Positions 52,675 to 63,352 of a stretch of 64,000 nucleotides of DNA are shown one piece after another. The position numbers and the translations under genes were made by a program. Below the pieces are notes generated by a model. It searched no databases. It was not told where the DNA came from and saw only the letters and a list, made by a program, of their open reading frames with translations. Each line of letters begins with the position of its first letter. Position 1 is the first letter of the stretch. Source of the stretch: Heliopora coerulea (taxonomy: Eukaryota > Cnidaria > Anthozoa > Scleralcyonacea > Helioporidae); the NCBI GenBank assembly GCA_030142905.1, contig JASJOG010000043.1, forward strand, positions 866,001 to 930,000, in the 5' to 3' direction.

Positions 52675-55600
52675 CTAAAAGACGAAAAAAAAATTACATT
52701 GCAATGAAAATTACAATTAAACATTCCCTGAAGCCCAGTTTATTAAATTGGTAAAACAGTATTAGGGCCAGGAAACCAAACGGCACTTGTTGGTCACCAG
52801 CATATCGTTGATTCGCATACTCATGTAACAGCGAAAGTGTGCTTTACAGTGTGCCAGTGAGGGGAATAGGGGGCGACTTCCTGGGTTATCGACTTAACAT
52901 TCCAGTAAAAGATGTAGATTGCCTCTCGATGAGGAAAAATATGAAACAATGGTTTTCATGCCTTTGTCCACTCTACTGCCTCAGCAGATATGGTTGCACA
53001 GATGACTCAATTCATGCTTTACCCGTCACTTCCTCGAAAGCCAAAGACATGAAAGACGAGCCATCACGAAATAACCCGAAGAATTTCAAGTAACAACTGT
53101 GTTCTTGCTTTATCTTACAACTACAAACGAGACTGCACCAAGCAACAACGCACTTTGTACAGGGAGCGATAAAATATTGCGAAAATGGATCAATGTTCTT
53201 TCTTTTCGCAGTAAACTCTGGCAAACGGGGGAAAATGACTTCGGTACTAACACTATCCCGGCAGAGTCAGTGTTCTCGTATTTTATTCTGGCTAACCGTA
53301 GACGATTTTACTTGTCAAGGGGAGACTTCCTGCCAGAAAAGGTTTATGTTAAGCTGTGAATCCAGTAGTCTCCTGTTATCTCAAACCTCTCATTATCTCG
53401 AAAAGGCTTCCCTTTCCCTTGGTTTTGAGCCATATTTGAGAGTAATTTACCGTGGTGTATCTTGAACTCGGTTGTCTCAAATCCCCCCGCCATCTCGAAC
53501 AGTTTTCCTTTCCCCTTGAGACAAGTTAACCACGTCTATCTCGAACAAACATTAAAAATGCCTCGCTGAAAGGGGAAGAAGGTGAAACAAAGCTAAGAAA
53601 ATTTATTTATTTATTTATTTTATTTCTTTATTTATTTATTTAAACCGTTTAATAAAAATCATCTCGCAGCCAACTGGCTGAATTACATGATTTACCTTGT
53701 AGAATTAATATATAAGAACATCAAACTAACTTAACTATGTTAAAAAACCAAATTTAAAAAGGTATTCTAAATTAAATATTTGCAACAAACTACTTATACA
53801 TAAAATTTACATATTCAAATATTTAAAAATTTTAAAATATTTAACATATAACACAGTTGAACTGTTAATTATAATTTATAAGACTCGACATTATAAAAAT
53901 ATCTCTAAATCTATTTGTTCGATAGTTGGGAATGTAAAATGGTTTTACATTTCTCAAATTGTAAATATTCTCAGCTTCTAGCGGTAAAAGGTGGTAGAGT
54001 TTATGATGTTCATCTTTTAAAATTGATTTAAAAAGTTTGTTGCATGGTTCGTCTCTCCTCGTCTGCAAGGACTTTATGCCTGAGTGGTCTAAAGTATCTT
54101 GGTATGATAGATCTGGCTAAATAATACGTAATGATCGTTTTTGAATCCTTTCTATCATGAGTGATAAATATTGCGGTAATCCATAATGGAAAACTTGACA
54201 TGCGTATTCTAGTATCGACCTTATTGACGCCAAATAAAAACATGTTAAATCATCGTTGTCAAGTCCAGACCTCTTAAGTTGTTTCAGTAGGTATATCCGT
54301 TTCGCAGCCATGGTCGTTATTTTCTCAACGTGTTCGTTCCATTTCAGATCATCAGTTATTGATAATCCAAGAATTGTTGCTTTCTTTACTCGGTTAATGG
54401 TTGCTCCGTTAATGGTAATGGGGGTGAAATCGGGCTGATTTCGTTGAAATGTAATCATCATCTCCTTACATTTCGATGGATTAAGCTCAAATTTGTTACG
54501 TCGGGACCAATTTACAATAGAATCTATAACACCTTGTAAATGACTGCCGCTAGAGTGATTGATAATATATTCACTAACATTGGTATCATCGGCATATTTG
54601 AACATATCACTTTCGAGCTGATCATATGAAATTGATAAATCATTGATCATAATCAAAAAAAGTCAAGGGCCAAGTTTTGTTCCCTGCGGGACCCCAGCAG
54701 GAACAGGTTTCCAGCTCGAAAAGCAGTTGGAGTTGAGCTTAACTCTTTGAGATCTTCCTCGTAGAAAGTCTACAATCCAGTTAAAAACCGACAATTTGAG
54801 ACCAATTTTCTGAAGTTTCATACAAAGTATATTGTGATCTACCAAATCAAATGCCTTACGATAATCCGTTAAGAGTATCCGTACTGATCCATCCTTCTCG
54901 TCCACAGGCTTCTGCTCATCGATAAATTAGGGAGATTGAAGCTAATGTAGTACTTGATCCAGATATAAATCCGAATTGATTGGGATCTATGCATGCCAAT
55001 AATGATGGCTTAAGATTATGGGTGATAACAACTTCCTCTGCGATTTTGCACAGTGAAGAAGTAAGAGAAATAAGTCTAAGATCTCTGTTAATACTAGCAC
55101 TCGATTACATTTAGGAATTGGACATACATTTGCTAACTTCCAGACTGAGGGTACACGACATTCATCAAAGGACGCATTTAGTATTGCTGTTACTGGTGCT
55201 GCTAGAAGATCAGCAAACCTTCGAAGAATCCAGTTAGGTATATTATCAGGACCAATAGATTTACTAGGTTTAATGTGATTTAAGTATCTGAGCACCTCCT
55301 CAGTTAACACAATTGGAGTGTCATTCTCGAGTGCAGAGAGAACAGTATCGGGTAAGGGGGAATAATTTTGTATAGGTTCCAGAAAACTGTTGTTTGCCAG
55401 GTTACTAAGTGATTGGAAGTCGAGGTTTTGTATATCCTGTTCTAAGCTCGAAAATATATTCTTTTTTTTTTTGAGCCTGCTGGGTCAATGGGAAGACCAC
55501 ATAAGCGTTTCACTTCTCTCCACCAATCTTTCGGCTTTGCTCTGTTTAAGTTCCTTTACCTTGGCTTCATAATACATTTTCCGAAAAATGAGCATTAGTT

Positions 55601-58600
55601 AGTAGACATATTTTCAGTTGTGTTCGTTCCCATAAAATGAACTGTTTATAGGCGCAGATGGTGTCTGCTTATAGTCGTAGCTAGGTGTGACTTGACCATA
55701 TATCTGAATAAAAGATATCCGCCATGGATGACATACAGTTGCAGTATTTCTCTCCTTTTGATGAAATAATGCGCCTTTTCTCGACCCCCCTATTATCTCA
55801 AACCCCCGTTATCTCGAACTATTTTCCATTGCTCTAGAGAGTTCGACATAACGGAAGACTACTGTATAAGTAAATATAACATAACCTAAATACTCACGGA
55901 CTTGGCAATGATTGACGATTGGTCCTAAACTTTGCTCGAATCTGATTTCGGAAGAAAACAGAGAGGAAGACGACGATGGCTAAGACAACGACGACCACAG
56001 GAATAGAAACAGCGACTACTACTGTGGAATCTGAAGTTAAAAATAATCAGGACAGGTCAAAATTTCTCGCTTTGTATCAAAGGGTGAAGACGCCAAATTT
56101 ATAGAATTCCACAGACGTAGTCTTACCTTTCGCATATTCCTTGCCTCCTTTTGTAAATAGAAAGAATAAAAGCAAGCTGTTTAATATGAAATACTGGATT
56201 GTGCACATACAAAACAGCGATGAGAAGAGATCAGAGTAAAATGACGACGTGATGAGAGGAACACACATAGACACTTAACAGGACAGGAAAGCAATGAAAG
56301 AACGAAGCTGTGCACATGCGAAGATAAAAGAAAACTTGCGTAAAGGAGAAACTAAACAAAGAAATAAAAAAAAATCACAAACAAGCAAAAAAACTGAGAA
56401 CACAAAAACACGCAACATTAAAACAAATGAGCAATCAATTATCTAGACGATTGAGCAGAACGAACGAACGTACGAACGAATGAATGAACAATCATAAAAA
56501 CATGCCTACAGTGGCTAAAAGAGTTACACTAACTTCCCAACATATCTAAGGAATGAAATATTTGATTCGGTAGCGCTTGCTGGTTATTTTCAGTCGAAAA
56601 TGTCCTGTTCATAGACTGTACAGCCCCGTTCGCGAGCAACTATAGCAGATAGACGAAGCGGAGACCGTCAATTGCACGGTATATAATTGAGTTAACCGAC
56701 GAGGACACGCAACCTAGGTGAGGTTAATACGTAGGTGGAAGATGTCTTCCGAGAATCTTTTTCGGAAAACACTTCCCACCTCCCTGAGAAGTCAAATGGT
56801 TAGCTCTTAAACAGATGAGCAAACACGTTAGACGACTTAATAGCTAATAGAAAGAGCAAGTCAGTAATTGCATACGATTTGATCCCATCACCTAAGCTAC
56901 TAAATTAAATCGAGGATGAAAGGGAGTTAATTTGTCTATCAAAGAAAATGGAGGTGAAATAAAGGTTCCTCCAGCCAATTGCTTCAGCGTCCATAAAATC
57001 TCGAAACTAGACGATCAACAATTCACAAGATTCACGTTACGCGAGACATCGGAGAATATGGTGAAGCCTGAATAAAAGTTGAAGTTGAAGATGAGTTCTG
57101 GCTCCTCTCTTCAAAGACGGGATGCATTTCGGTTATTAAATTAAACAATTGAATTATGAAAAATTTATTGTTAAAGTTCTGTTTGGAATTTTCCGCATTC
57201 CATCCAAGAAAGGACTTTTTGTGCCAAGTTTTGGCGGTCTGTTCGACTTCCATCCGTCAATTCCCTTTGGTATAACGGAAGGATGGCAACCACACAGAAA
57301 GTTCAGGTGTAAAATAGTCACCTTTCCCTGTTTATGCTAAAATTTTGGATCCCCGATTTAGAGTACTTGAACAGGAAAGATAAAATGTTAAAGATTAGTG
57401 AAGAATTGAATTTTTTTAAACGAATGAAGTGCAGTTGATGGCATGACTTAAGTGGAACGAACGTTGACATAATGAGAGCGAGAGAACATGTCTTTGAAGC
57501 CATTAAAAACACATCAACGACCCACTTATTTGCAGTTCTCATTCAGAGCCTTTCCAGTCGTTCTGCGAGGTTTTCGTTGTGGGTAAATATTTTATTCAAA
57601 AAGGGCGTTCGTCCCTCTTCACGGAGTTTCGATCATTCACAAACCTAAACCTCTTCAAAAGATTTTAATCAAGAAGGTCATTGGCAGCCTACCTTTAACG
57701 TTTGGCGACCTTACCTTCCGGGCTTTTAGAGCTAACGCCAAATTCGGTGCTGGCATTCGTAGTGATCTGTGGTCCATTTGTTGCTATTTTAAACAGTACA
57801 TTACGTCAATCAATTGCAGAACAGCCGGACTGTGGATCAATTTAATTTCCACCGTAATCTCTCGACATAAGGGTAAATCCGGCTTACCTTTAATGTCTAT
57901 TTCCACGTCTGTGGAGCTACTTTTTGTTTGAATGGTTGCATTTTCAGAAACAGGAGGCGTCGAGTTTGTAATTGTTGTTGGAGCTGGTTTCATGTCAAAG
58001 TAATGGCATAAATTTGTTGAAAGTTATATTTAAGTATTTGGGAAAGTTTAAAGTGCTTTAATAAATGTAAAACAAAACAAACCAATGATTAAAACCGTCG
58101 AGATTCGATTGGCTAGTATTGAGGCTGACACTTTTGGCGTCGAAATACAATCGCAACTTTAAGGTTGAACTGGGTCCCAATTGTCTTCGACTTTCGATTT
58201 GAGTTAGCATTATGACGAGTCATCGTTCACAGGTTATAGCTTTTATACTGAACATTTTTGCAGAAGACTAAAGCCAACTTGTCCATTAAATCTACGAGAA
58301 ATAAGAATTTTAAAAGGGAATACGATTGTCCTTTTCTGTCTTTTGATTGTTTAACTTTCTTGATCCGCAAACCAGTGTCTATACAAGGCCATGAAATAAA
58401 CTGACTTGGATTACCAAGTCGTTCTTTTACAAAATCTTTGGTCATCAAGTATAGAAATTGCGTTACGAGAGACTCTGATTCCGAAAATGATTTCCAGTAG
58501 TTTTCGCCAAAAACACTAATTAAGCCATTTTGCCAAGGTTTTGCGCTTCTATATCATCTTACCTGTCGGAGTTGTTGTAGCATTGGTAAAAATCATGGTA

Positions 58601-61600
58601 CTGACAGTCGCGTTGGGATCTGGAGGTACAGGTAGGAGGTGGAAATAAAAGAAAAAGTTTTACGAAATGACCTTTCGCTGAAGACTGTAGCAAACGAAAA
58701 CGCTGCTTGTCTTGAGTGACACACTAAATTTCCAGAGCTTTCTCCGGATTTTAATCATACCATTTATCATTTTCAGCTTTATCATTTATCAGTTTTTGGT
58801 GAAGTGGGAGTGCCCGAAGAAATTAGGCTGCTCCAATCCAGATGGAGTGATTACATGGTGATCATGGTGAGTTTTGCCACCAGGTTGGTGGTGTGGTGAT
58901 GGTGAAGATAGCGAATGAATAACCATGTCAGGTAACTGTATTAGAATTATGGATTAAGATTAAGGGTTACGGTAACGGTTAGGATTAAAATGAAGGTATT
59001 GTGGTAATGAAAGGCGGTTATTACAGCTTAGGGCAGGATCAAAGCCGTTTCGAAGTGAAGATTTTCTGGTAGATGAACGATCTTCAAGCTCGATACTCAG
59101 AAAATGATTTCTGAGCCCCAGACGGGGATCGAACCCGCAACCTTCTGATGACCGGTGAGAAGGTTGCGGGTTCGATCCCCGTCTGGGGCTCAGAAATCAT
59201 TTTCTGAGTATCGAGCTTGAAGATCGTTCATCTACCTTAATATATCCAAGCTCTCACGTTTCTCAAACATTAAACTGAAGATTTTCTTTAAACAATTAAA
59301 GCAAGCAGTGTTTCATTATACTAGAATCATAAAATCGAGTATTTTACAGTGAGGATATGCATAGCCAAAAGCAATATAAGTCAGCTACAAAGGTGACAAT
59401 GTTTAAATAAAAGCTTCAATTTTATCACTTAAAGAAACGAACGATCATTTCGCGATCACGATTTCTTACGCGCTCGATTAATTTAACAGGATTCTTCATC
59501 AGAGAAATAAAAAAAAAATAATGAAATATTCAAACAAGACTGTATACTTCGTTGAAACGTCATCAGTTAGTAATTTTTTTTCAATAAGGAAGTTCAATTT
59601 CGTTACTTAATGTGGTTACAGCTCAAATTTACTTGTACAAAACCGTATTCTTTCTTTGTGATTCTAACTTGGTGGGAATTAAGTTGTACATTGGGAATAC
59701 GTCATTTCCAATATCCTAGGAATTTTCCAGAAAGTTTCCAAAGGTCATTTTGAATTTTTCAAAGTTCCCAACTTGTTTTATAATTCCGTAACTTCCTGTG
59801 ATGAACTGTACATTGCAGTTGTAATAAAAATAATTCAATAACAGAACGCACGTCACAGTAAAGGAAGTCAGGAGTTAACAACTGGAGGTTGGGAATTTAG
59901 GGATAATGAAAAGAAACAATAAAACTTTGGAAGTTTTCTATAAACATTAGTTCATTTCGTAGAAAATTTTCAACACAGTTTTGCCGAGTCTGCAACCGAA
60001 CCAACCCAAATTCCATGCAATGAAGTTGAGGATTTGGAAAAGGTAGTTCTCTGCCCAGAACGAGAGGTCAAGGTATTTACGTGTCGAGTGAATTCCCATT
60101 TATCTCGAAATGTCAGTATCTTGTTCTCTCATTTTTTGGCAGAACACTACTTTCAAACTTTTTCTACAATGCACGGAGTCCGAAACCGTTTTCAGTCGAG
60201 ATACTGCTGGTCATACCTACACAATCACATCCATTACCGCTGTCCAAACTTCCCCCGTCTCCAGAACATGCTTCTTTGCAGTCAGGGCATCTATAACCGT
60301 AGTTGCAATGACAGTGGCCGAGATTGTTGCAAATCTGGATCCAAAGATTGAAAAAAATGAGTAACCGACAATTAAAGTCGAAAGAAAGTCAAAACTTCTC
60401 ATTAAATGAGTTACCAAGTTCGTTGTTAGACTTAAAATGGAATAATAGTAATAATCGTCTCCCACATAACAACTCTTAATAACTTACAGATTAAATGCAT
60501 AAATGCCTCGATGCGTAATTACACAGACAGCAGCCATCAATGAAAAAAGGAAAAAGTTGGAGACAATCAATAATACGGAACAGAATTCAAAAGAATCAAG
60601 TCGAGGCTGTATGTGCATAATAACGCATTGTATCATTTGTGCCAGGGTTGTACCGCTATTTGAATTTATTAATATTTCCCAACATTCGGTATTTGAAGAA
60701 ACCGAAAATTGTGATTTCGAAAACCTGTACCAGTATTATTTTGGTTTAAAGAAGTTGTAAATAGGTAGAGAAGATGCGGTGTCTATAACTATAATTTTAA
60801 TGATCCAGGAATTTTAAGTTGTTAACTACGTTTTTTATATGAAATATGGCCACCAATGAACTCTTACAAGGCGTCAGCTCTCTCTTTGACGAGTAAAGTC
60901 GTCTGGCGTTAGCCACAGTAAATACAACACAAGTCCTATTCCTCCTGGAAGGAGTCAAGCCACAGTAAATACAACACAAGTCCTATTCCTCCTGGAAGGA
61001 GTCAAGCCACAGTAAATACAACACAAGTCCTATTCCTCCTGGAAGGAGTCAAGCCACAGTAAATACAACACAAGTCCTATTCCACCTGGAAGGAGTCAAG
61101 TCACGGAATTACTGAAACATTACGTCAAATTGATTTAATTTTAAAACAAAGCTAAAAGATAAAAATACAAGATGTAATATTTCAAATACGAGTTGGTGTT
61201 CTTCCTCCGATTTCTAGATACCGAGAAACGAGTTGAAAAACGAGGCGAAGCCGAGATTTTTTTAACGAGTTTCGAGGTATCTAGAAATCGGAGGAAGAAC
61301 ACTAAACGAGTGTTTGAAATTACTTCTCAAACGAACCAGTATTTTAGGCGAAAATCCAGCCGAAAGTTGGAAAAATTCAGCTGTAATCTTCCTCCGATTT
61401 CTAAATACTGATTAATTATGTGTTTCTTTTGTTTTTTCTTCGTGAATAATTAATGAGTTTGAGAAAGGTGCTTACATACACACATTTTGGAACATAATGT
61501 TCATCATCAGATAAACCTACCAGATGATTAACGTTATGTTCGTAAACGTTCGTATACAAACATTCATCTTGTATTTTACCTTTTTATGTACTTTAAATAA

Positions 61601-62158
61601 TCTGGTGAAGATGTTGTATGGTTTAATTTTTATTTTCATGTTGCAGATCATGTTTCGTTTGCCCCCCCCCCCAAACGAATGTACGGCCCTGCACACTCAA
61701 AGGCGTTGCTAAGGGGGGCACTTACCCTTCCAAAAATGTTTGTGCCTCCCTGCCCCCCACCCTTGGATTCGCCACTGTAGTGGGTCATTTCTTTGCGCCT
61801 GTACATCTAGTTAGTAACACCTAAGTTGATAGCGGCAAGTGTTGTTTCATACTTACACTCCCAATAATGTTTGTAGTTTTCCACTTACCCCGTTTCCTGA
61901 ACAGTTATGCGAGCATAACGGTTGGCTAAATGCAACATTTATGTCCACACAGGTATTGTTTACACACACCTAGCAGATCAAGGAAACAAACGGTGAGATC
62001 CTGCGATAAATTTAAAAACTCACCACCCATTCGTCTTCATTAAATGTCGTAATTTTACTTTTTGACCGTGCAATGGTACCTTATCTGTGTCACATTCTGT
62101 ACCAGTTTGCACCATTCCAGGTTCTGGGACATCATCACCCATGTAGACAACACCACTC
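51095..62158 (-). CDS. ADAM-family gene (ADAM-B), 5' half off the window
   Basis: The C-terminal half of a second membrane-anchored ADAM. Exons: 62158-62080, 61969-61889, 60334-60217, 58619-58563, 57983-57888, 57783-57715, 56147-56127, 56030-55898, 52674-52496, 51591-51095 (stop TAG). Every junction has AG/GT and all phases match. The first exon has VVYMGDDVPEPGMVQTGTEC, the cysteine-rich segment equivalent to VYLGDDMPDPG in ADAM12-type proteins. Then follow the EGF-like region, a Ser/Thr-rich stalk, one transmembrane helix and a long tail with SH3-binding proline motifs, as in ADAM12/15/19. The signal peptide, protease and disintegrin exons must lie to the right of 64000, so catalytic status is unknown. 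It lies on the same strand as ADAM-A. Confidence 0.9.
52246..52350. repeat. ATAAATATAA AT-rich simple repeat
   Basis: About 105 bp of alternating ATATAA/ATAAAT words, in the ADAM-B intron between 52496 and 51591. Confidence 0.85.
53281..53327 (+). repeat. Dispersed GACGAGTAAA-TCGTCTGG repeat, copy 3
   Basis: Reads TTTTATTCTGGCTAACCGTA and then GACGATTTTACTTGTCAAGG, GGAGAC. In the ADAM-B intron that also holds the retrotransposon. Confidence 0.8.
53600..55620 (-). mobile_element. Decayed non-LTR retrotransposon (reverse transcriptase fragment)
   Basis: In the intron between ADAM-B exons 55898 and 52674, on the same strand. The fragments read like a CR1/L2/jockey-type reverse transcriptase: KPSKSIGPDNIPNWILRRFA (55.2 kb), LLTDYRKAFDLVDH and VPAGVPQGTKLGP (54.7-54.9 kb), KYADDTNV with the YADD core near 54.6 kb, then KCKEMMITF and LGLSITDDLKWNEH, and a terminal segment to about 53865. 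A stop codon at 54660-54662 interrupts the motif after GTKLGP, and frames shift between 54.9-55.1 kb and below 54.12 kb, so it is dead. An AAAT-type simple repeat at 53600-53645 may be its 3' tail. No endonuclease domain or intact 5' end is seen. Confidence 0.85.
55898..56030 (-). CDS. ADAM-B transmembrane exon
   Basis: Encodes STVVVAVSIPVVVVVLAIVV followed by FLSVFF, about 23 hydrophobic residues, then a basic stop-transfer segment RNQIRAKFR. Acceptor TTCAG and donor GTGAGT are good; phases 1 in and 2 out match its neighbours. Confidence 0.93.
56127..58619 (-). CDS. ADAM-B extracellular stalk exons, including a 21-nt microexon
   Basis: Four exons of 57, 96, 69 and 21 nt, each starting with two bases and ending with one (phase 1-1), so each can be skipped or added without changing the frame. 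They encode PNATVSTMIFTNATTTPT, then PTTITNSTPPVSENATIQTK onward, then TNGPQITTNASTEFG onward, then GKEYAK. The first three are rich in Thr/Ser and contain N-glycosylation sequons (NAT, NST, NAS), as in a mucin-like juxtamembrane stalk. The microexon is supported by CAAAAG acceptor and GTAAGA donor but is the weakest of the four. Confidence 0.78.
59068..59236. mobile_element. tRNA-like palindromic element, copy 2
   Basis: Arms of 79 bp, exactly complementary, around an 11-bp spacer (GATGACCGGTG). It has the same outer sequence and box B half as copy 1 but has lost the box A half. In the ADAM-B intron between 60217 and 58619. Confidence 0.95.
60217..62158 (-). CDS. ADAM-B cysteine-rich end and EGF-like exons
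   Basis: Exons 62158-62080, 61969-61889 and 60334-60217. They read DDVPEPGMVQTGTECDTDK, then VCVNNTCVDINVAF and CSHNCSGNG, then ICNNLGHCHCNYGYRCPDC and ending GNGCDCV. The pattern ECxxxC-GxGxCNNxxxCHC is the ADAM EGF-like repeat. The first exon's acceptor lies inside the 55-bp tandem array described separately. Confidence 0.92.
60886..60922 (-). repeat. Dispersed GACGAGTAAA-TCGTCTGG repeat, copy 4
   Basis: Reads TTGACGAGTAAAGTCGTCTG and then GCGTTAGCCACAG. It runs directly into the 47-bp tandem array. Confidence 0.8.
60912..61099. repeat. Four tandem copies of a 47-bp unit
   Basis: The unit starts GCCACAGTAAATACAACACA and includes CCTATTCCTCCTGGAAGG. Copies begin at 60912, 60959, 61006 and 61053 and are almost identical. 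The array starts inside the dispersed repeat at 60886-60922. Confidence 0.95.
61180..61319. mobile_element. MITE-like inverted repeat in an ADAM-B intron
   Basis: The left arm has GTGTTCTTCCTCCGATTTCT and then AGATACC; the right arm is its complement, with weaker pairing at the outer ends (TTTCAAATACGAG against CGAGTGTTTGAAA). A further single arm-like copy lies at 61387-61410. Confidence 0.8.
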
Positions 62159-62960
62159 CTACACGTCAGAGTACATTTAATTACTGTAATTATTAATGTA
62201 GACAACACCACTCCTACACGTCAGAGTACATCTAATTACTGTAATTATTAATGTAGACAACACCACTCCTACACGTCAGAGTACATTTAATTACTGTAAT
62301 TATTAATGTAGACAACACCACTCCTACACGTCAGAGTACATTTAATTATTGTAATTATTAATGTAGACAACACCACTCCTACACGTCAGAGTACATTTAA
62401 TTACTGTAATTATTAATGTAGACAACACCACTCCTACACGTCAGAGTACATTTAATTACTGGAATTATTAATGTAGACAACACCACTCCTACACGTCAGA
62501 GTACATCTAATTACTGTAATTAATGTAAACAACACCACTCCTACACGTCAGAGTACATTTAATTACTGTAATTATTAATGTAGACAACACCACTCCTACA
62601 CGTCAGAGTACATCTAATTACTGTAATTAATGTAGACAACACCACTCCTACACGTCAGAGTACATTTAATTACTGTAATTATTAATGTAGACAACACCAC
62701 TCCTACACGTCAGAGTACATTTAATTACTGTAATTATTAATGTAGACAACACCACTCCTACACGTCAGAGTACATTTAATTACTGTAATTATTAATGTAG
62801 ACAACACCACTCCTACACGTCAGAGTACATCTAATTACTGTAATTAATGTAGACAACACCACTCCTACACGTCAGAGTACATTTAATTACTGTAATTATT
62901 AATGTAGACAACACCGCTCCGACACGTCAATACATTTAATTACTGAAATTATTAATGTAG
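62141..62960 (-). repeat. 55-bp tandem array carrying an ADAM-B splice acceptor
   Basis: The unit on the minus strand runs ...CTCTGACGTGTAG, the acceptor, then the first 18 exon bases (GAGTGGTGTTGTCTACAT), then ATTAATAATTACAG. The exon copy is the leftmost; about 14 more near-identical copies follow upstream in the intron, with a truncated last one near 62950. Most are 55 bp; a few are 52 bp after loss of one TTA. Identity is very high, so the array is recent. Confidence 0.95.
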
Positions 62961-63002
62961 ACGTTAAACATTCAAAAAAGAATGTCATTGATTTATTGGC
63001 GA

Positions 63003-63072
63003 AGCATAATAACAGTAATAATAACAATAATAATATTAATAATAGTATTAATAATAATAATAATAATAATGA
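63003..63072. repeat. AAT/AAC microsatellite
   Basis: About 70 bp of (AAT)n with AAC and AGT variants, just upstream of the ADAM-B acceptor array. Similar short (AAT)n or (TTA)n runs occur at 45357-45376 and 38727-38753. Confidence 0.9.
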
Positions 63073-63323
63073 CTTTATTTGAATTGTCATATCCCTTCAG
63101 CTACATGAGCTGGTATTAACAGAGTCTTATTTAGCCAGCATACCATGTACTTTCCTCCAAAATTACCGCGGTTATATAACTTACAACGCCATATTAACTA
63201 CAGAAAACTCTCACAAATCTCAAAAATTTACTAAATGCTTCAGCAGACAGCCTAAATTTCAGAATACACATGGTGAAAAAAGTGAGGAGAATGGTGTCAA
63301 TATACACTGATTCTGAAGCAAAC

Positions 63324-63352
63324 AATTGTTTTAGTATAATTACACAGGCGAA
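63324..63352 (+). repeat. Solo terminus of the 9378-9589 MITE family
   Basis: CAAACAATTGTTTTAGTATA and then ATTACACAGG matches the complement of the right end of the element at 9378-9589, including about 10 bp of its flank. Confidence 0.75.

Noticed and set aside
60034..60364. Three plus-strand ORFs at 60.0-60.4 kb
   Set aside because: They are antisense shadows of the ADAM-B EGF exon at 60334-60217, which matches the family with correct splice sites.
62899..63090. Leu-rich minus-strand ORF
   Set aside because: It reads through the AAT microsatellite and has no domain content.
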